Positions 1 to 8,801 of a DNA stretch of 54,908 nt are shown one piece after another. Source of the stretch: Anaerolineae bacterium. Its GTDB lineage: Bacteria; Chloroflexota; Anaerolineae; Aggregatilineales; Phototrophicaceae. The number at the start of each line of letters is the position of its first letter. The first letter of the stretch is position 1. The position numbers and the translations under genes were made by a program. The notes beneath the pieces are model-generated. The model saw only the letters and a list, made by a program, of their open reading frames with translations. It did no database searches and had not been told where the DNA came from. The stretch lies in NCBI GenBank assembly GCA_022825675.1, contig JAJDWK010000053.1, forward strand, positions 1 through 54,908, written 5' to 3'.

Positions 1-2585
1 TAGCCCTTGCCTGTAAACGGCAGGGGAACCCCGCCCCAGCCTCGGCTGAGCCCGTCAATATCAATCGTCACTTCATAGTAGCCCGTGTGTATGGGACCAT
101 CCCATTCCAAATTCACATCAATGAAATTAGGTCGATTTTCCGTTTCAAACCTTCTCTTGAGCTCCAGTTTGGTCAGCGGCTCAACTTCGGGTATCGGCGT
201 TGGCGTTTTGCCATTGGTCGTCACATAAAATCTTCGATCCCCTTGAATAAGATAGCGAAGGCCATCATTAAGTTCGCCAATGCCTCGAAAGTGAAAGGAA
301 TATCTCTCATTGGGGAGCAGTCCGGTAAAGCTGTAACTGGTATCTGTCGTGAATACATCCTCGGACCCATCGCACTTGGTTAATATGTTAAAACAGCCTG
401 AAGCCGTGATTCTATAGCCAACCGCTTCTTTCATGGGCAGCCATGTCAATTCAATGCTGGTGCTGGTTACCTGGCTCACTGTTACTTCGGGCCTGAAAAC
501 GCGCGGGACTGGCGTGGCGGTGTCGACGACTTGGTCTTGCTGCGATTGCTGCTGCTGGCTGCTGGTATCGGGCGTGTTGGTCGCTGTTGGCGATGGAGTT
601 GGCGTACTCGTCGCGGTAGGCGTCGGCGTATCGGTAGGCAGCACGACCTGGTCTTGCTGCCCTTGCTGCGCGGCGGGCGTATCCGTTGGCGTGGCAGGTT
701 TAGTCCCGTGGGTGCGGATGGTGCTGGTCAGCGAGCGCGCGTAAAGCTTATTGCAGTCGGGGCTGTCACAGATTTCCACCCAAATCTGATATTCGGTACC
801 CCATTGAGTCTCTTCATTCCACCAGGTAGATAATCTGGTCGAAGCAGCATCTTTGTTCAGCCAGGTTTCTTTGATCGTCTCCCCGCCGTCCGTTGGCTTG
901 CCATAGACTAGCGTATACAAATTGTATGCCGAATATCCCAAGCCGTCGATCCAGCCGCTCCAGAAGACATAGATGTCTTTATTCCCTAGAATGACGAGCA
1001 GCTTGCCCCCGGGCGTCGGCGCGCCGCTTGGTTTCTTCGGGCTGCGGAAGGTGAAGGGTGCCAGGCTCGCCAAAGGCTTATCGTCGCAGGTTTTCTGCCG
1101 GCATTGCCTGTCGGCGACTGTCACCTGTACCGTATATTCCGTATCCGGCTGCAGCCCATTCGCCGCCGTAAACTCAAAGTTTTTTGCATCGATGATGGTC
1201 TTTTCCTGGAGGTTGCCGGCGGGACCGATATACACCCTAAAGACGGGGTCGAGATTCGTTTGCACCAGCCCGATAAGACCGACCCACCGGATTTTGACGA
1301 AGTCATATCGCTTCGCGACAATCTGGACAAAGCCAGGCTGATCTGCCCGGTTTGGATCCTTCGGGGTGCGGAATTTGGTCGATAAGGACTGCTTGTAAAC
1401 AACCTCGCAATCCTTGTTGCATATCTTTACCCAGGTAGTGTATTCGGTATCGGGCTCGAGCTTCGGTTTTGCGCTCAGCCTTTTGGGGGAGGTGGAAAAG
1501 GTAATTGTTTTGCCGCCGGTAGCCTGGACAACCAAGATTAATTTCAGCTGTCTATCGTGGTAGCCGGTGCCGAAAAACCTCCAGTTGAAAAGGGCGGAAT
1601 CATGAGTTATGCGCGCTACCTCTACAGTGCCGGCTATGGTGATAGGCGTGGCGCTCGGTATCGGCGTGTTGGTCGGTATCGGCGTGTTGGTCGGTATCGG
1701 CGTGTCGGTCGCTGTCGGCGTTGGTGTAATAGTCGGGGTTGGCGTGATTGTCGGCGTCGGGGTATTAGTCGGGGTTGGTGTAACCGTTGGACTTGGCGTT
1801 GGCGTCGCGGTCGGGGCGCCGGGCGGCACATAGCGCGCGCTGATTGTTTTCTTCGGGTGTGGCGAGTTTGGACCCGGGAACCAGGTAACGCTGAAGTCAT
1901 AGCCGCTGGCGAGATCCAGATCCCAGAGATCCATTTCAGTTATGTAGGTAATCCGGGAGGTCCAGGGCAATGACACAGATTTCCAGGTGCCGCTGTTATA
2001 GGCGCTGCGGCCATCGATATTCACGGTTACGGTATAATGCCCTGTGTGTGTTGGTCCATCCCATACCAGTTTAAAGTCGACATATTTGGTGGGATTGGGA
2101 TGCCCCTTGTACAGGACATTCAGTTTGGTCAGCGGCGGCGGCCCGGGCGCGGGCGTTGGCGTGCTGCCATCGGTGGTCACGGAAAAGCGCCGCCAATCCG
2201 TGCCCACTTCGGTATAAGTGCTGCGCGTTATTAAACCACGCACATCTATGTCGTATGTCTCGTTGGGCTTTAGCCCCGTGAAGGTATAGCTGGTTTCTGT
2301 GGTGTCGCCTATGAAAGTCGGGATGGGGACGCCAATAACATAACGGGGATTGTTGAAATACCTGAAACCATAATGGGTCATGCCTTTGACGGGCTGCCAG
2401 GCCAAGGTGATGCTGTTGCTGGTCACATCAGTCACTCGCACTTCCAAGGCGTCGACGGCTGGCGCAGGCGTGTCGGTGGGCTGCACTTGTTGCGCCTGCG
2501 CCCGAGACGCGCCCAGAAGCGCGGCGATGAACAGAAGCGGCAGTAAAAAATACAAACGGGACCACGGTACACAGCAGGCAAACAT
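1..2585 (-). CDS. Secreted multi-domain fibronectin type III-like protein with Thr-Pro linkers (C-terminus beyond window)
   Basis: The minus-strand frame stays open for 861 codons and leaves the window without a stop, so the protein is incomplete. The start at 2585 is preferred over the ATG at 2591 because GGAG lies 8 nt upstream of it. Residues 1-31 form a signal peptide (hydrophobic core LLPLLFIAALLGA, likely cleavage after ARG-rich ..SRAQA). Fn3-like modules follow: residues about 48-138 have the typical SNSITLAW and TSYTFTGLKPNETY strands, and a second copy is near 695-790. Two low-complexity linkers rich in TPTPT repeats lie at about 250-316 (nt 1637-1834) and 632-692. A domain with the signature WDGP.HTG.Y occurs at about 150-250 and again at the truncated end, so a two-domain unit is duplicated. 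No enzymatic motif is seen. It probably acts outside the cell as an adhesion or carbohydrate-contact protein; this is inference. Confidence 0.82.
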   Translation of the reverse strand, partial: MFACCVPWSRLYFLLPLLFIAALLGASRAQAQQVQPTDTPAPAVDALEVRVTDVTSNSITLAWQPVKGMTHYGFRYFNNPRYVIGVPIPTFIGDTTETSYTFTGLKPNETYDIDVRGLITRSTYTEVGTDWRRFSVTTDGSTPTPAPGPPPLTKLNVLYKGHPNPTKYVDFKLVWDGPTHTGHYTVTVNIDGRSAYNSGTWKSVSLPWTSRITYITEMDLWDLDLASGYDFSVTWFPGPNSPHPKKTISARYVPPGAPTATPTPSPTVTPTPTNTPTPTITPTPTITPTPTATDTPIPTNTPIPTNTPIPSATPITIAGTVEVARITHDSALFNWRFFGTGYHDRQLKLILVVQATGGKTITFSTSPKRLSAKPKLEPDTEYTTWVKICNKDCEVVYKQSLSTKFRTPKDPNRADQPGFVQIVAKRYDFVKIRWVGLIGLVQTNLDPVFRVYIGPAGNLQEKTIIDAKNFEFTAANGLQPDTEYTVQVTVADRQCRQKTCDDKPLASLAPFTFRSPKKPSGAPTPGGKLLVILGNKDIYVFWSGWIDGLGYSAYNLYTLVYGKPTDGGETIKETWLNKDAASTRLSTWWNEETQWGTEYQIWVEICDSPDCNKLYARSLTSTIRTHGTKPATPTDTPAAQQGQQDQVVLPTDTPTPTATSTPTPSPTATNTPDTSSQQQQSQQDQVVDTATPVPRVFRPEVTVSQVTSTSIELTWLPMKEAVGYRITASGCFNILTKCDGSEDVFTTDTSYSFTGLLPNERYSFHFRGIGELNDGLRYLIQGDRRFYVTTNGKTPTPIPEVEPLTKLELKRRFETENRPNFIDVNLEWDGPIHTGYYEVTIDIDGLSRGWGGVPLPFTGKG

Positions 2586-2675
2586 AATCATATCTCCAAA
2601 GCAGTGTGAGCGCATTATTATAAAACGAAGTATAGATTAAAATTGCGCTATGTTCAAGTTTTTCATGGGAGAGCA

Positions 2676-2815
2676 AGGGTAATCGCATCAAACAATTTTC
2701 ACCACAGAGGTATTAACCGCGCTCAAAATTGGCAGGGGCGTCTCACCGAGACGTCCTTGTTCCATCTCGACTGGCAGAGCGTTTCACTGAAACGCCCCTA
2801 CCGTTAATGATTGCG
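2676..2815. repeat. Decayed dispersed intergenic repeat with two small hairpins
   Basis: This fills most of the 2586-2878 gap, where no gene is visible. It starts with a GCATCAAA..TTCACC(A/T)CAGAG segment resembling one at 24525-24555. It then has hairpin-forming pieces: GGCGTCTC/GAGACGTC at 2737-2755 and GCGTTTC/GAAACGC at 2779-2795, the latter followed by CCCCTAC as at 37728-37750. It looks like remnants of small non-coding repeats, not a regulator. Confidence 0.55.
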
Positions 2816-2878
2816 CTATATCACCCGTAGAGAAACTGCCATACTCGCGTGACTTGCTTGCAACTGACGATGCGCCGC

Positions 2879-3700
2879 CTATTCAAGCGGCAGATAGCGG
2901 AAGCCGGCGCCAGCCGCTTGCACCCGTCCCAAGCCCGGGAAGGGCATGTGATAGAACAGCGTCAGCAGCTGCTCGTCCGCGCATTTCCGCAGCATTGTCC
3001 GCCGTGTGGCTTCTGCCATGGCGCCGTCAGAATCCAAGCCGAAGTGCCAGCCGACATGCTCAAATTGGAAGGGCTGATGCAGCAGGTCAACAGCGTGCAG
3101 CAGGCGCTCCCCCTGGGATTCGAGCAGCAAGCCCGTATGCCCCAATGTATGCCCCGCCAGGTCAACAACCGTGACGCCCGGCGCGATTTCCTCGCCGACA
3201 TCAACAAAGGAAAAGCGCTCTCGCTGCCCGCTAATCAGCGCCAGCCGATAGGCATCGCGCGCGGCATCAGAAGCGCCCCAGCGCGCCGTCCACTCGTCCC
3301 ATTCGGCTTTTTGCGTCAGGCAGCGGGCATTCGGGAAGGCGACCGAGCCGTCCCCATTGGCGAGCCCGGTGATGTGGTCGCCGTGAAAATGTGTGATGTA
3401 GAGGATGTCGATAGCGCCCGGCGCGATGCCGAGGCTGCCCAGCCCGCGTAAGACGCCGCCCATATTCGGCGGTCCCGCGTTATCGCCAAAGCCGACATCC
3501 GCCAGGATGCGCTTGCCGCCAGCTTCCAGGTAGAGCAGGTTGAGGCTGCCCGAAGGCGGATATTTGGCAACAGCCGCTTCGACTTGCGCGCGGCTGGCGC
3601 CGGGATAACGGGCGGCGACCGCGTCTAAGGTCGTCTCGACCTCGCCCTCTTGCAGCACGGCGCACTTGATGTCTCCGATTTGTAATTGATGTACGGTCAT
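2879..3700 (-). CDS. MBL-fold metallo-hydrolase
   Basis: This 273-aa protein has the metallo-beta-lactamase fold signature H104-x-H106-x-D108-H109 (THFHGDH). It also has H187 in AGHTLGHTG, D205 in LLHAVDLL and H251 in FYHMPFPG, a full set of ligands for a two-metal site. The size and the N-terminal layout fit the lactonase-like and hydrolase-like MBL group that includes quorum-quenching enzymes; the substrate cannot be read from the sequence. The start at 3700 has AAAGGA 7 nt upstream. There is no signal peptide, so it is cytoplasmic. It is the last gene of the minus-strand run that begins at 13429. Confidence 0.88.
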   Translation of the reverse strand: MTVHQLQIGDIKCAVLQEGEVETTLDAVAARYPGASRAQVEAAVAKYPPSGSLNLLYLEAGGKRILADVGFGDNAGPPNMGGVLRGLGSLGIAPGAIDILYITHFHGDHITGLANGDGSVAFPNARCLTQKAEWDEWTARWGASDAARDAYRLALISGQRERFSFVDVGEEIAPGVTVVDLAGHTLGHTGLLLESQGERLLHAVDLLHQPFQFEHVGWHFGLDSDGAMAEATRRTMLRKCADEQLLTLFYHMPFPGLGRVQAAGAGFRYLPLE

Positions 3701-3768
3701 CTGCCAGTCCTTTCGCTATGGCTGATTGTTATTCCCCGCTGCCAATGTAAGGCGTGCTTGCAAAGGCA

Positions 3769-4536
3769 TTACGCGCCGGCGAGCGCCAGCGATGTCAACA
3801 AAAAGATAAGCCCGCAGCCCATCCGCCCCAGCAGCGCCGCGCCTGTCGATTGTGTATAAACCTTCAGCAAGCAGAACAGAAGCCCGATGCCCGCGGGGAA
3901 GATCCTGCCGTGCCAATAGATATCGTACTGCGCATACGCCGGCATGTACAGCAGAGCATAAAGCGCGATGTAAGCGGCGGTGGTGCCGAATATCCCGCGC
4001 CAGGCACCAAATTGCCAGCGCATCCGCGGCAGCAGCAGCCCCTGGAATACCAGCGTTTCCGCCAGCGGCTGCAAGAGAACCAGCATCAGCGCCGCGGATA
4101 GCGCGCCCAGCCCGCCCAATTGCTGGAAGCCCCAAATCTGCGGCGGCGGCAGGAACGCGCCGCTGCCCAAGGCAGCCAGCACATCAACCGCCAAGCCGAA
4201 GGCGATGCCAGCCAATAGCGTCAAGGGCAGCGGCAGCTCCCCCTTGACCAGGCGCAGCGCCCGCCAGCTTTCGGCGCTGCTGCGCTGGCGCACCAGCACA
4301 AAAAGCGCTGTCAGCGCCAAGCCTATTGACCAGCTCAGCATGAGATCGGCGGGGTACAATGCCTCGCGCCCGGTCACAGTTGTAACCAGCGCGGGACCTA
4401 TCAGCGCCAGGCAGAGCAGCATGGCGAGCAGTGACGCCGCCGCGCCCAGCAGGCTCCAGGGTGGCGCGCCCGCTTCTGGCAAGCTGAGCTTCTGCATCAG
4501 CGAAAGTTCGCGCCGGTCAATCGGCTCTTCTGGCAT
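3769..4536 (-). CDS. CPBP-like integral membrane protein with degenerate active site
   Basis: This 255-aa hydrophobic protein has about six to seven membrane segments. The segment around residues 155-170 (QPLAETLVFQGLLLPRM) has the layout of the CPBP (CAAX protease/bacteriocin-processing) motif EExxxR, but only one acidic residue is kept and the Arg is replaced by Gln. The expected downstream FxxxH is replaced by ALYALLY. It may be a catalytically inactive relative or a different membrane protein with a similar profile. GAGG lies 6 nt before the ATG at 4536. It sits 19 bp downstream of the glycosyltransferase gene in the same transcription unit. Confidence 0.6.
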   Translation of the reverse strand: MPEEPIDRRELSLMQKLSLPEAGAPPWSLLGAAASLLAMLLCLALIGPALVTTVTGREALYPADLMLSWSIGLALTALFVLVRQRSSAESWRALRLVKGELPLPLTLLAGIAFGLAVDVLAALGSGAFLPPPQIWGFQQLGGLGALSAALMLVLLQPLAETLVFQGLLLPRMRWQFGAWRGIFGTTAAYIALYALLYMPAYAQYDIYWHGRIFPAGIGLLFCLLKVYTQSTGAALLGRMGCGLIFLLTSLALAGA

Positions 4537-4555
4537 CCGTTTCCTCAGCGCCTCG

Positions 4556-5719
4556 TCATTGGCGCATTGCCGCTTCGTAGACAGCCAGGGTCTCTTGCGC
4601 GGTTTTGCGCCAGGAATAGCGGCTTGCCAGCGCCAAGCCCTGGTTAATCATGCTGGCTCTTAATGGCTGTTGAATCAATAGCGCGATGAGCGCGCCCGCC
4701 ATCTCCCGCGCATTATGGACGATATAGGCGGCGTCTTCCAGTATTTCTTCGAAGACGATGGCGTCCGAGGTGACGACTGGCGTACCGCTCGCCATCGCTT
4801 CCAGCGCCATCAAGCCGAAGCCTTCATACACGCTGGGGAAGGCAAAGACATCCGCCAGCCGATAGAGCGCCGGCTTGTCCTCTTCATCGACATAGCCAAT
4901 CCAATGCAGGTAGTCGTCGATTTTCAGGCGCTGGCTGTACTCCCGCAGGTCGGGGAAAAGTTTGTCATCATAACGCGGCTCGGCACCGGCAAGCACCAGC
5001 GGGAAGGCATCGCCATCCGCCTCGCCAACATAAGTATATGCCAGCAGCAGGGTGTTGACCTGCTTGCGCCAGTCAAAGCCGCCCAGGTACAAAACAAAAT
5101 TATCGGGCAGGTTATATTTTTGGCGCACGGCTTCGTCACGCTCGCTGCCGAGGCGCGGATGAAAGCGCTCCCCCGGCGCCAGATAGGTCACAGAAATGTC
5201 GGCTTCCGCGATGCCAAGCTGCTCTTCGATATCAATTTTGGCGGTCTCGCTGATGGTGATGATGTGGTTGCTGCCGCGCGCCGCCGCGCTGACAAGCGCC
5301 GTATACAAGCTCGTCAACAGCCCCTCGCGATAGATGGGATAAAGCAGCGGGATGACATCCAGCACTGTCGTCACCAGCTTGACCGGGCATGCCAGCGGCG
5401 GTCCCCAATACGGCACATGGGCGATATCAGCGTCCAGCTCGCGCGCGGCTCTCGGGAAGGCGCGCTGCTCAAAGAGCACTTTGCTCAGCTTGCCCGCTCG
5501 GCGAGATCCCCTGCTTTTCACGGCGCGGATGGCGGGCGGCAAGTCCGGCGGCAGGGCTATATGCGGCGGCAGCACCAGGGACAGCTCCAGCCCGGGCGCG
5601 GCTTTTGCCAAATGCGTCAGCAACTGGCGCAGGTATTGCCCGCTGCCGGTCGCTTCTTGATCATAAAACCAGCCGTTGATGGCGATATGCACAGCTGCGG
5701 CGTCCTCCCCTCGCCTCAT
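4556..5719 (-). CDS. Glycosyltransferase family 4 (GT-B fold)
   Basis: This 387-aa retaining glycosyltransferase has an N-terminal donor/acceptor domain (NGWFYDQEATGSGQYL near the start). The C-terminal domain carries FVLYLGGFDWRKQ (nucleotide-sugar phosphate contact) and the E-x7-E motif in PSVYEGFGLMALEAMASGTPVV. Such enzymes use UDP- or GDP-sugars to build polysaccharide or glycolipid at the cytoplasmic membrane face. An in-frame GTG at 5692, about 10 nt after GGGGAGGA, is an attractive alternative start, because the ATG at 5719 has no good Shine-Dalgarno site. It lies 30 bp after a nucleotide-sugar epimerase, which suggests a shared sugar-donor route. Confidence 0.9.
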   Translation of the reverse strand: MRRGEDAAAVHIAINGWFYDQEATGSGQYLRQLLTHLAKAAPGLELSLVLPPHIALPPDLPPAIRAVKSRGSRRAGKLSKVLFEQRAFPRAARELDADIAHVPYWGPPLACPVKLVTTVLDVIPLLYPIYREGLLTSLYTALVSAAARGSNHIITISETAKIDIEEQLGIAEADISVTYLAPGERFHPRLGSERDEAVRQKYNLPDNFVLYLGGFDWRKQVNTLLLAYTYVGEADGDAFPLVLAGAEPRYDDKLFPDLREYSQRLKIDDYLHWIGYVDEEDKPALYRLADVFAFPSVYEGFGLMALEAMASGTPVVTSDAIVFEEILEDAAYIVHNAREMAGALIALLIQQPLRASMINQGLALASRYSWRKTAQETLAVYEAAMRQ

Positions 5720-5749
5720 CCAGCTCTATTATGCCAGGGGAGCGCTTTT

Positions 5750-6727
5750 TCATTTGCGCATCTTATTCGATATATCGGCGAGAATTTGGTCGATTGTCTC
5801 GTCAAGCGCGGTGCTTGGCTGCCAGCCGATTGCCGCGCGAATCTTGACGAGGCTGGGCACACGGCGCTGGAAATCTTCGAAGCCGGGCTGCTGATAGGCT
5901 TCGTCATAAGGCACCAGCCGAATCTCCGAGGCGCTGTCGGCGCGGTCGCGGATGCGCTGCGCCAGCTCTAAAATGCTTATCTCTTCGTCGCTGCCGATAT
6001 TATACAGCTCGCCAATGCTGCTATCCGTCTCCGCCAAGCCTTGTATCGCCGCGATGACATCAAAGACATTGCCGAAACAGCGCCGCTGGCTGCCATCGCC
6101 ATAGACCTGTATCGCCTCGCCCGCCAGCGCCCAACGCGCGAATCGCGGCACAACCATGCCATACGCGCCCAACTGCCGCGGTCCCACCGTGTTGAAGAGG
6201 CGAAAAAGCGTGACCGGCAAGCCCAGCTCGGCATGATAGGCGAAGGCGAGAAATTCGTCTATCGCCTTGGAAGCGGCATAGCTCCAGCGGCTGCGGCTGG
6301 TGGGACCAGACAGCGTATCATCATCTTCGTTAAACGGGAAATGCACACCCTTGCCATAGACCTCGGAAGTAGAGGCGAGGAGTACGCGCCGCCGATAACG
6401 CGCCGCTGTCTTCAGCAAAATTTCGGTGCCGCCGATGTTGACCTCGATGGTGTTAATCGGCTTATCGATGATGTTGCGCACGCCGACAGCCGCCGCCAGA
6501 TGAAAGATGATATCGCATTCGCTGACCAGCCGGTCGATGACATGGATGTTGCGAATGTCCTCCACCGCAAAGCGGAAGCGCGGCTGCCCCGCCAAATGCT
6601 GGATATTATCCAGCGCGCCGGTGGACAAATTGTCGATGACCGTGACCTGATAGCCCGCCGCCAGCAGGTGCTCCGCCAAGTGGCTGCCGATGAAACCCGC
6701 GCCGCCCGTAATCAATGCCCGAATCAT
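5750..6727 (-). CDS. NAD-dependent nucleotide-sugar epimerase/dehydratase (extended SDR)
   Basis: This 325-aa extended SDR has the TGGAGFIGSH nucleotide-binding turn at residues 7-16, a Ser-Thr-Ser segment (LLASTSEVYG) and the catalytic YAASK. The C-terminal part (PRFARWALAGEAIQVYGDGSQRRCFGNVFDV) is typical of UDP-glucuronate decarboxylase and UDP-glucose epimerase relatives. The exact sugar change is not determinable. The start at 6727 is chosen because AAAGGA is 5 nt upstream; an upstream in-frame start at 6748 lacks such a site. It probably makes the donor for the adjacent GT4 enzyme (inference). Confidence 0.9.
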   Translation of the reverse strand: MIRALITGGAGFIGSHLAEHLLAAGYQVTVIDNLSTGALDNIQHLAGQPRFRFAVEDIRNIHVIDRLVSECDIIFHLAAAVGVRNIIDKPINTIEVNIGGTEILLKTAARYRRRVLLASTSEVYGKGVHFPFNEDDDTLSGPTSRSRWSYAASKAIDEFLAFAYHAELGLPVTLFRLFNTVGPRQLGAYGMVVPRFARWALAGEAIQVYGDGSQRRCFGNVFDVIAAIQGLAETDSSIGELYNIGSDEEISILELAQRIRDRADSASEIRLVPYDEAYQQPGFEDFQRRVPSLVKIRAAIGWQPSTALDETIDQILADISNKMRK

Positions 6728-6765
6728 GGTTGTCCTTTCGCCGCTCAAGTCCGCTGCCCAGCATT

Positions 6766-7584
6766 CTACACGGGAAGCGCCGTATGTGCGCGGCGGCGCG
6801 CCAGATAGAGCAGCGCAACCGTCTCCCGCAGGATGCTGTTGGCAAAATCATTCTCGATTACCGTAGCGACAGCATGCAGCAAGCGCCGCCGCGGAGTCGC
6901 GGGCAATGCCCGATGATCAGAAAAAGTGCCGAGCAAATCACAATAGCCCGCCGCATCATAAGCGGTCGCGACATAATACTTGTGTATCGCCAAGTCTTGA
7001 AAGAGCTTGCTCGCCGGGATGAGCTGCTCATAGTCCGTTTGCGCTTGCTCTGGCGCTGGCGGGCGGGTAAAGTCACGCGCCAGCGCCGGCACCACCCGCT
7101 GATAGATCGCTTGCAGCGCCTCAAAATACTCGCGGCTGCGCGCCGTCAGCACCGGCAGATGCCAAAAGAGCGCCAGCGCCGCCCCCGGCTTCAGCAGGCT
7201 GTGCACCCGCTGAAACCGCGTATCTGGGTCCAGCCAATGGAAGGCAGTGGCGGAAAGCGCCAGGTCATAACGCTGTTTGGGCAGCGTCATGCTGTCGAAG
7301 TCGGCATGCTGAACCGAGACCGCGGGGTAAGCGCTAAGGCGCTCCCGGGCGAGCGCTGCCATTGCCTCGCCAAGTTCGACGCAATCGATGGCGTAGCCGC
7401 GGCGCGCCAGCGGCAGCGTCGCCTGCCCGCTGCCGCCGCCAATCTCGAAGATGCGCCCGCCTTCGCCCAGTTGCGCGTAGTTGATGATTTCGGTGAACAA
7501 AGCGGCGGGGTAGCCAGGGCGCGCCCGGTCGTATTGCGCGGCAATCGCGTCATAGCCGAAGCGGCGCTCCCGCGCTTTTGCCAT
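6766..7584 (-). CDS. Class I SAM-dependent methyltransferase
   Basis: This 272-aa protein has the class I motif I (IFEIGGGSGQATLPLA), a conserved acidic end of strand 2 (CVELGEAM) and a motif IV-like region (LALSATAFHWLDP). The N-terminal FGYDAIAAQYDRARPGYP is typical of small-molecule methyltransferases related to UbiE and trans-aconitate methyltransferases. The substrate is unknown. The start at the ATG 7584 places the gene 8 bp after the preceding gene; an in-frame GTG at 7590 is an alternative. It belongs to the eleven-gene minus-strand run. Confidence 0.87.
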   Translation of the reverse strand: MAKARERRFGYDAIAAQYDRARPGYPAALFTEIINYAQLGEGGRIFEIGGGSGQATLPLARRGYAIDCVELGEAMAALARERLSAYPAVSVQHADFDSMTLPKQRYDLALSATAFHWLDPDTRFQRVHSLLKPGAALALFWHLPVLTARSREYFEALQAIYQRVVPALARDFTRPPAPEQAQTDYEQLIPASKLFQDLAIHKYYVATAYDAAGYCDLLGTFSDHRALPATPRRRLLHAVATVIENDFANSILRETVALLYLARRRAHTALPV

Positions 7585-7592
7585 CGTCACGC

Positions 7593-8801
7593 TCAAAAAC
7601 GGCTCTGCATCGAGCCGACATAGCCGGTCAGCTCGGCATAGCCATAGCCGCTTTTTCCCCCGCTGACGCGCACCGCCCCTTCCCAATAGACGATGCCGCC
7701 GCCGTGTAACTCCTGGTCAGCGAGCAGCGGCTTAACTTCAATCTCGAAGCCATCCGCCCCGCTGATGGCAATATGCCAGCCGGCCGGGTAAAGCGCGCCG
7801 CTGTGCGGGCTGCGCCAGGTATCGCGGGCGCTGATGGCGATATCCGCCGCCGCCAGCTGGCGGCTGCTGCCATCGGCAGCGATCAGCAAGCCGTCAAATG
7901 CCGGCTCGATGCCGCCAGCCGTCAGCCGTATCTGCCCGACCATCAGCTCGCTGCCATCGTCAAAAATCAGCCCAAACCAATCCCAGCCCTGGGCATCCGT
8001 CCCCAGTGCCGAGGTGCTGAATTCGTGGTCCATCCAAGCCAGCCCGCTGACGGCGAAAGTCTCGCCGCCGAGGCGGATGCTGCCATCAGCTTGCAAGCGG
8101 CTCAAGCTGTAATAATAGCTGGCGTTGCCAGGTTCCCCGCTTTTGGCGCTTAGCCCGCGGTCGCCTTGCAAAGCCGGCGCTTTGAGCTGGCGCAGCGCGA
8201 GATTGATGGCGAAGTCTTCACTTGCTGCTTGGATGCGCGTCTGAGTCGCGGCTGCGTTTTCGGCGCTGACCTGCCAATCTTCCAGCCAAACGCGATAACG
8301 CGGCGCGCTGACCGCGCCTGCCAAGCCCGCGCCGCCGCGGGCAAAGCGCTGCTCGTGATGAAAAGCGCCCCCAGCGATATCGCTGAGCGTGAAATGCGCC
8401 ATGTACAGCTGCTCACTGCGAAATTCGGAGCTGGTGGCGGCGGCATCAGCGGCGGCGAGCGCCCGCCGGAAAATCGTGAATTGGAAGCCAAAACGGCGCT
8501 CGTCCGCAGTAGTCAAATTGCCGGTGTAATACCACCACTCGGTTTGGAAATCGGGGTGAGCGCCATAGTCACGCGGGAATTGCCAATCCCAGGGGGCGAT
8601 GGCGCGGGCGAAGCCCTCGATATTTTGCGCGGGCGCTTCAAATTGCGTGCTGGCGTCCAGGGCGCTGCCGTTCAGCGGCTCAACCAGGCGGAAGCCGAAG
8701 AGCATCACCCCGCTGATGGCGAGCAGGGCAATAGCGATGCGCCAGCGCGCGAACTCCGCTCTTAGCATCGCGGTGGCGGGACGCCCGCTGCTGGCGCTCA
8801 A
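7593..8801 (-). CDS. AttH/CrtC-like lipocalin-fold protein
   Basis: This 402-aa protein has one N-terminal membrane anchor or signal (IAIALLAISGVMLFGF). A two-part beta-rich body carries the signature HPDFQTEWWYYTGNL and the later SGLAWMDHEFST..GWDWF, the hallmarks of the AttH/hydroxyneurosporene synthase (carotenoid 1,2-hydratase CrtC) family. Many members are not carotenoid enzymes, and no other carotenoid gene is nearby, so the function is open. The TTG at 8801 overlaps the stop of the upstream gene as TTGA, suggesting translational coupling. An ATG at 8768 is the alternative start; neither has a strong Shine-Dalgarno site. Confidence 0.82.
   Translation of the reverse strand: MSASSGRPATAMLRAEFARWRIAIALLAISGVMLFGFRLVEPLNGSALDASTQFEAPAQNIEGFARAIAPWDWQFPRDYGAHPDFQTEWWYYTGNLTTADERRFGFQFTIFRRALAAADAAATSSEFRSEQLYMAHFTLSDIAGGAFHHEQRFARGGAGLAGAVSAPRYRVWLEDWQVSAENAAATQTRIQAASEDFAINLALRQLKAPALQGDRGLSAKSGEPGNASYYYSLSRLQADGSIRLGGETFAVSGLAWMDHEFSTSALGTDAQGWDWFGLIFDDGSELMVGQIRLTAGGIEPAFDGLLIAADGSSRQLAAADIAISARDTWRSPHSGALYPAGWHIAISGADGFEIEVKPLLADQELHGGGIVYWEGAVRVSGGKSGYGYAELTGYVGSMQSRF

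Noticed and set aside
1637..1834. Repetitive GTCGGCGTTGGCGT-like DNA that resembles a tandem repeat array
   Set aside because: On the minus strand it encodes a Thr-Pro linker in an intact frame, so it is coding low complexity, not CRISPR or a satellite.
4715..5971. A 418-codon plus-strand frame over the glycosyltransferase
   Set aside because: Spans two conserved minus-strand genes; antisense artefact.
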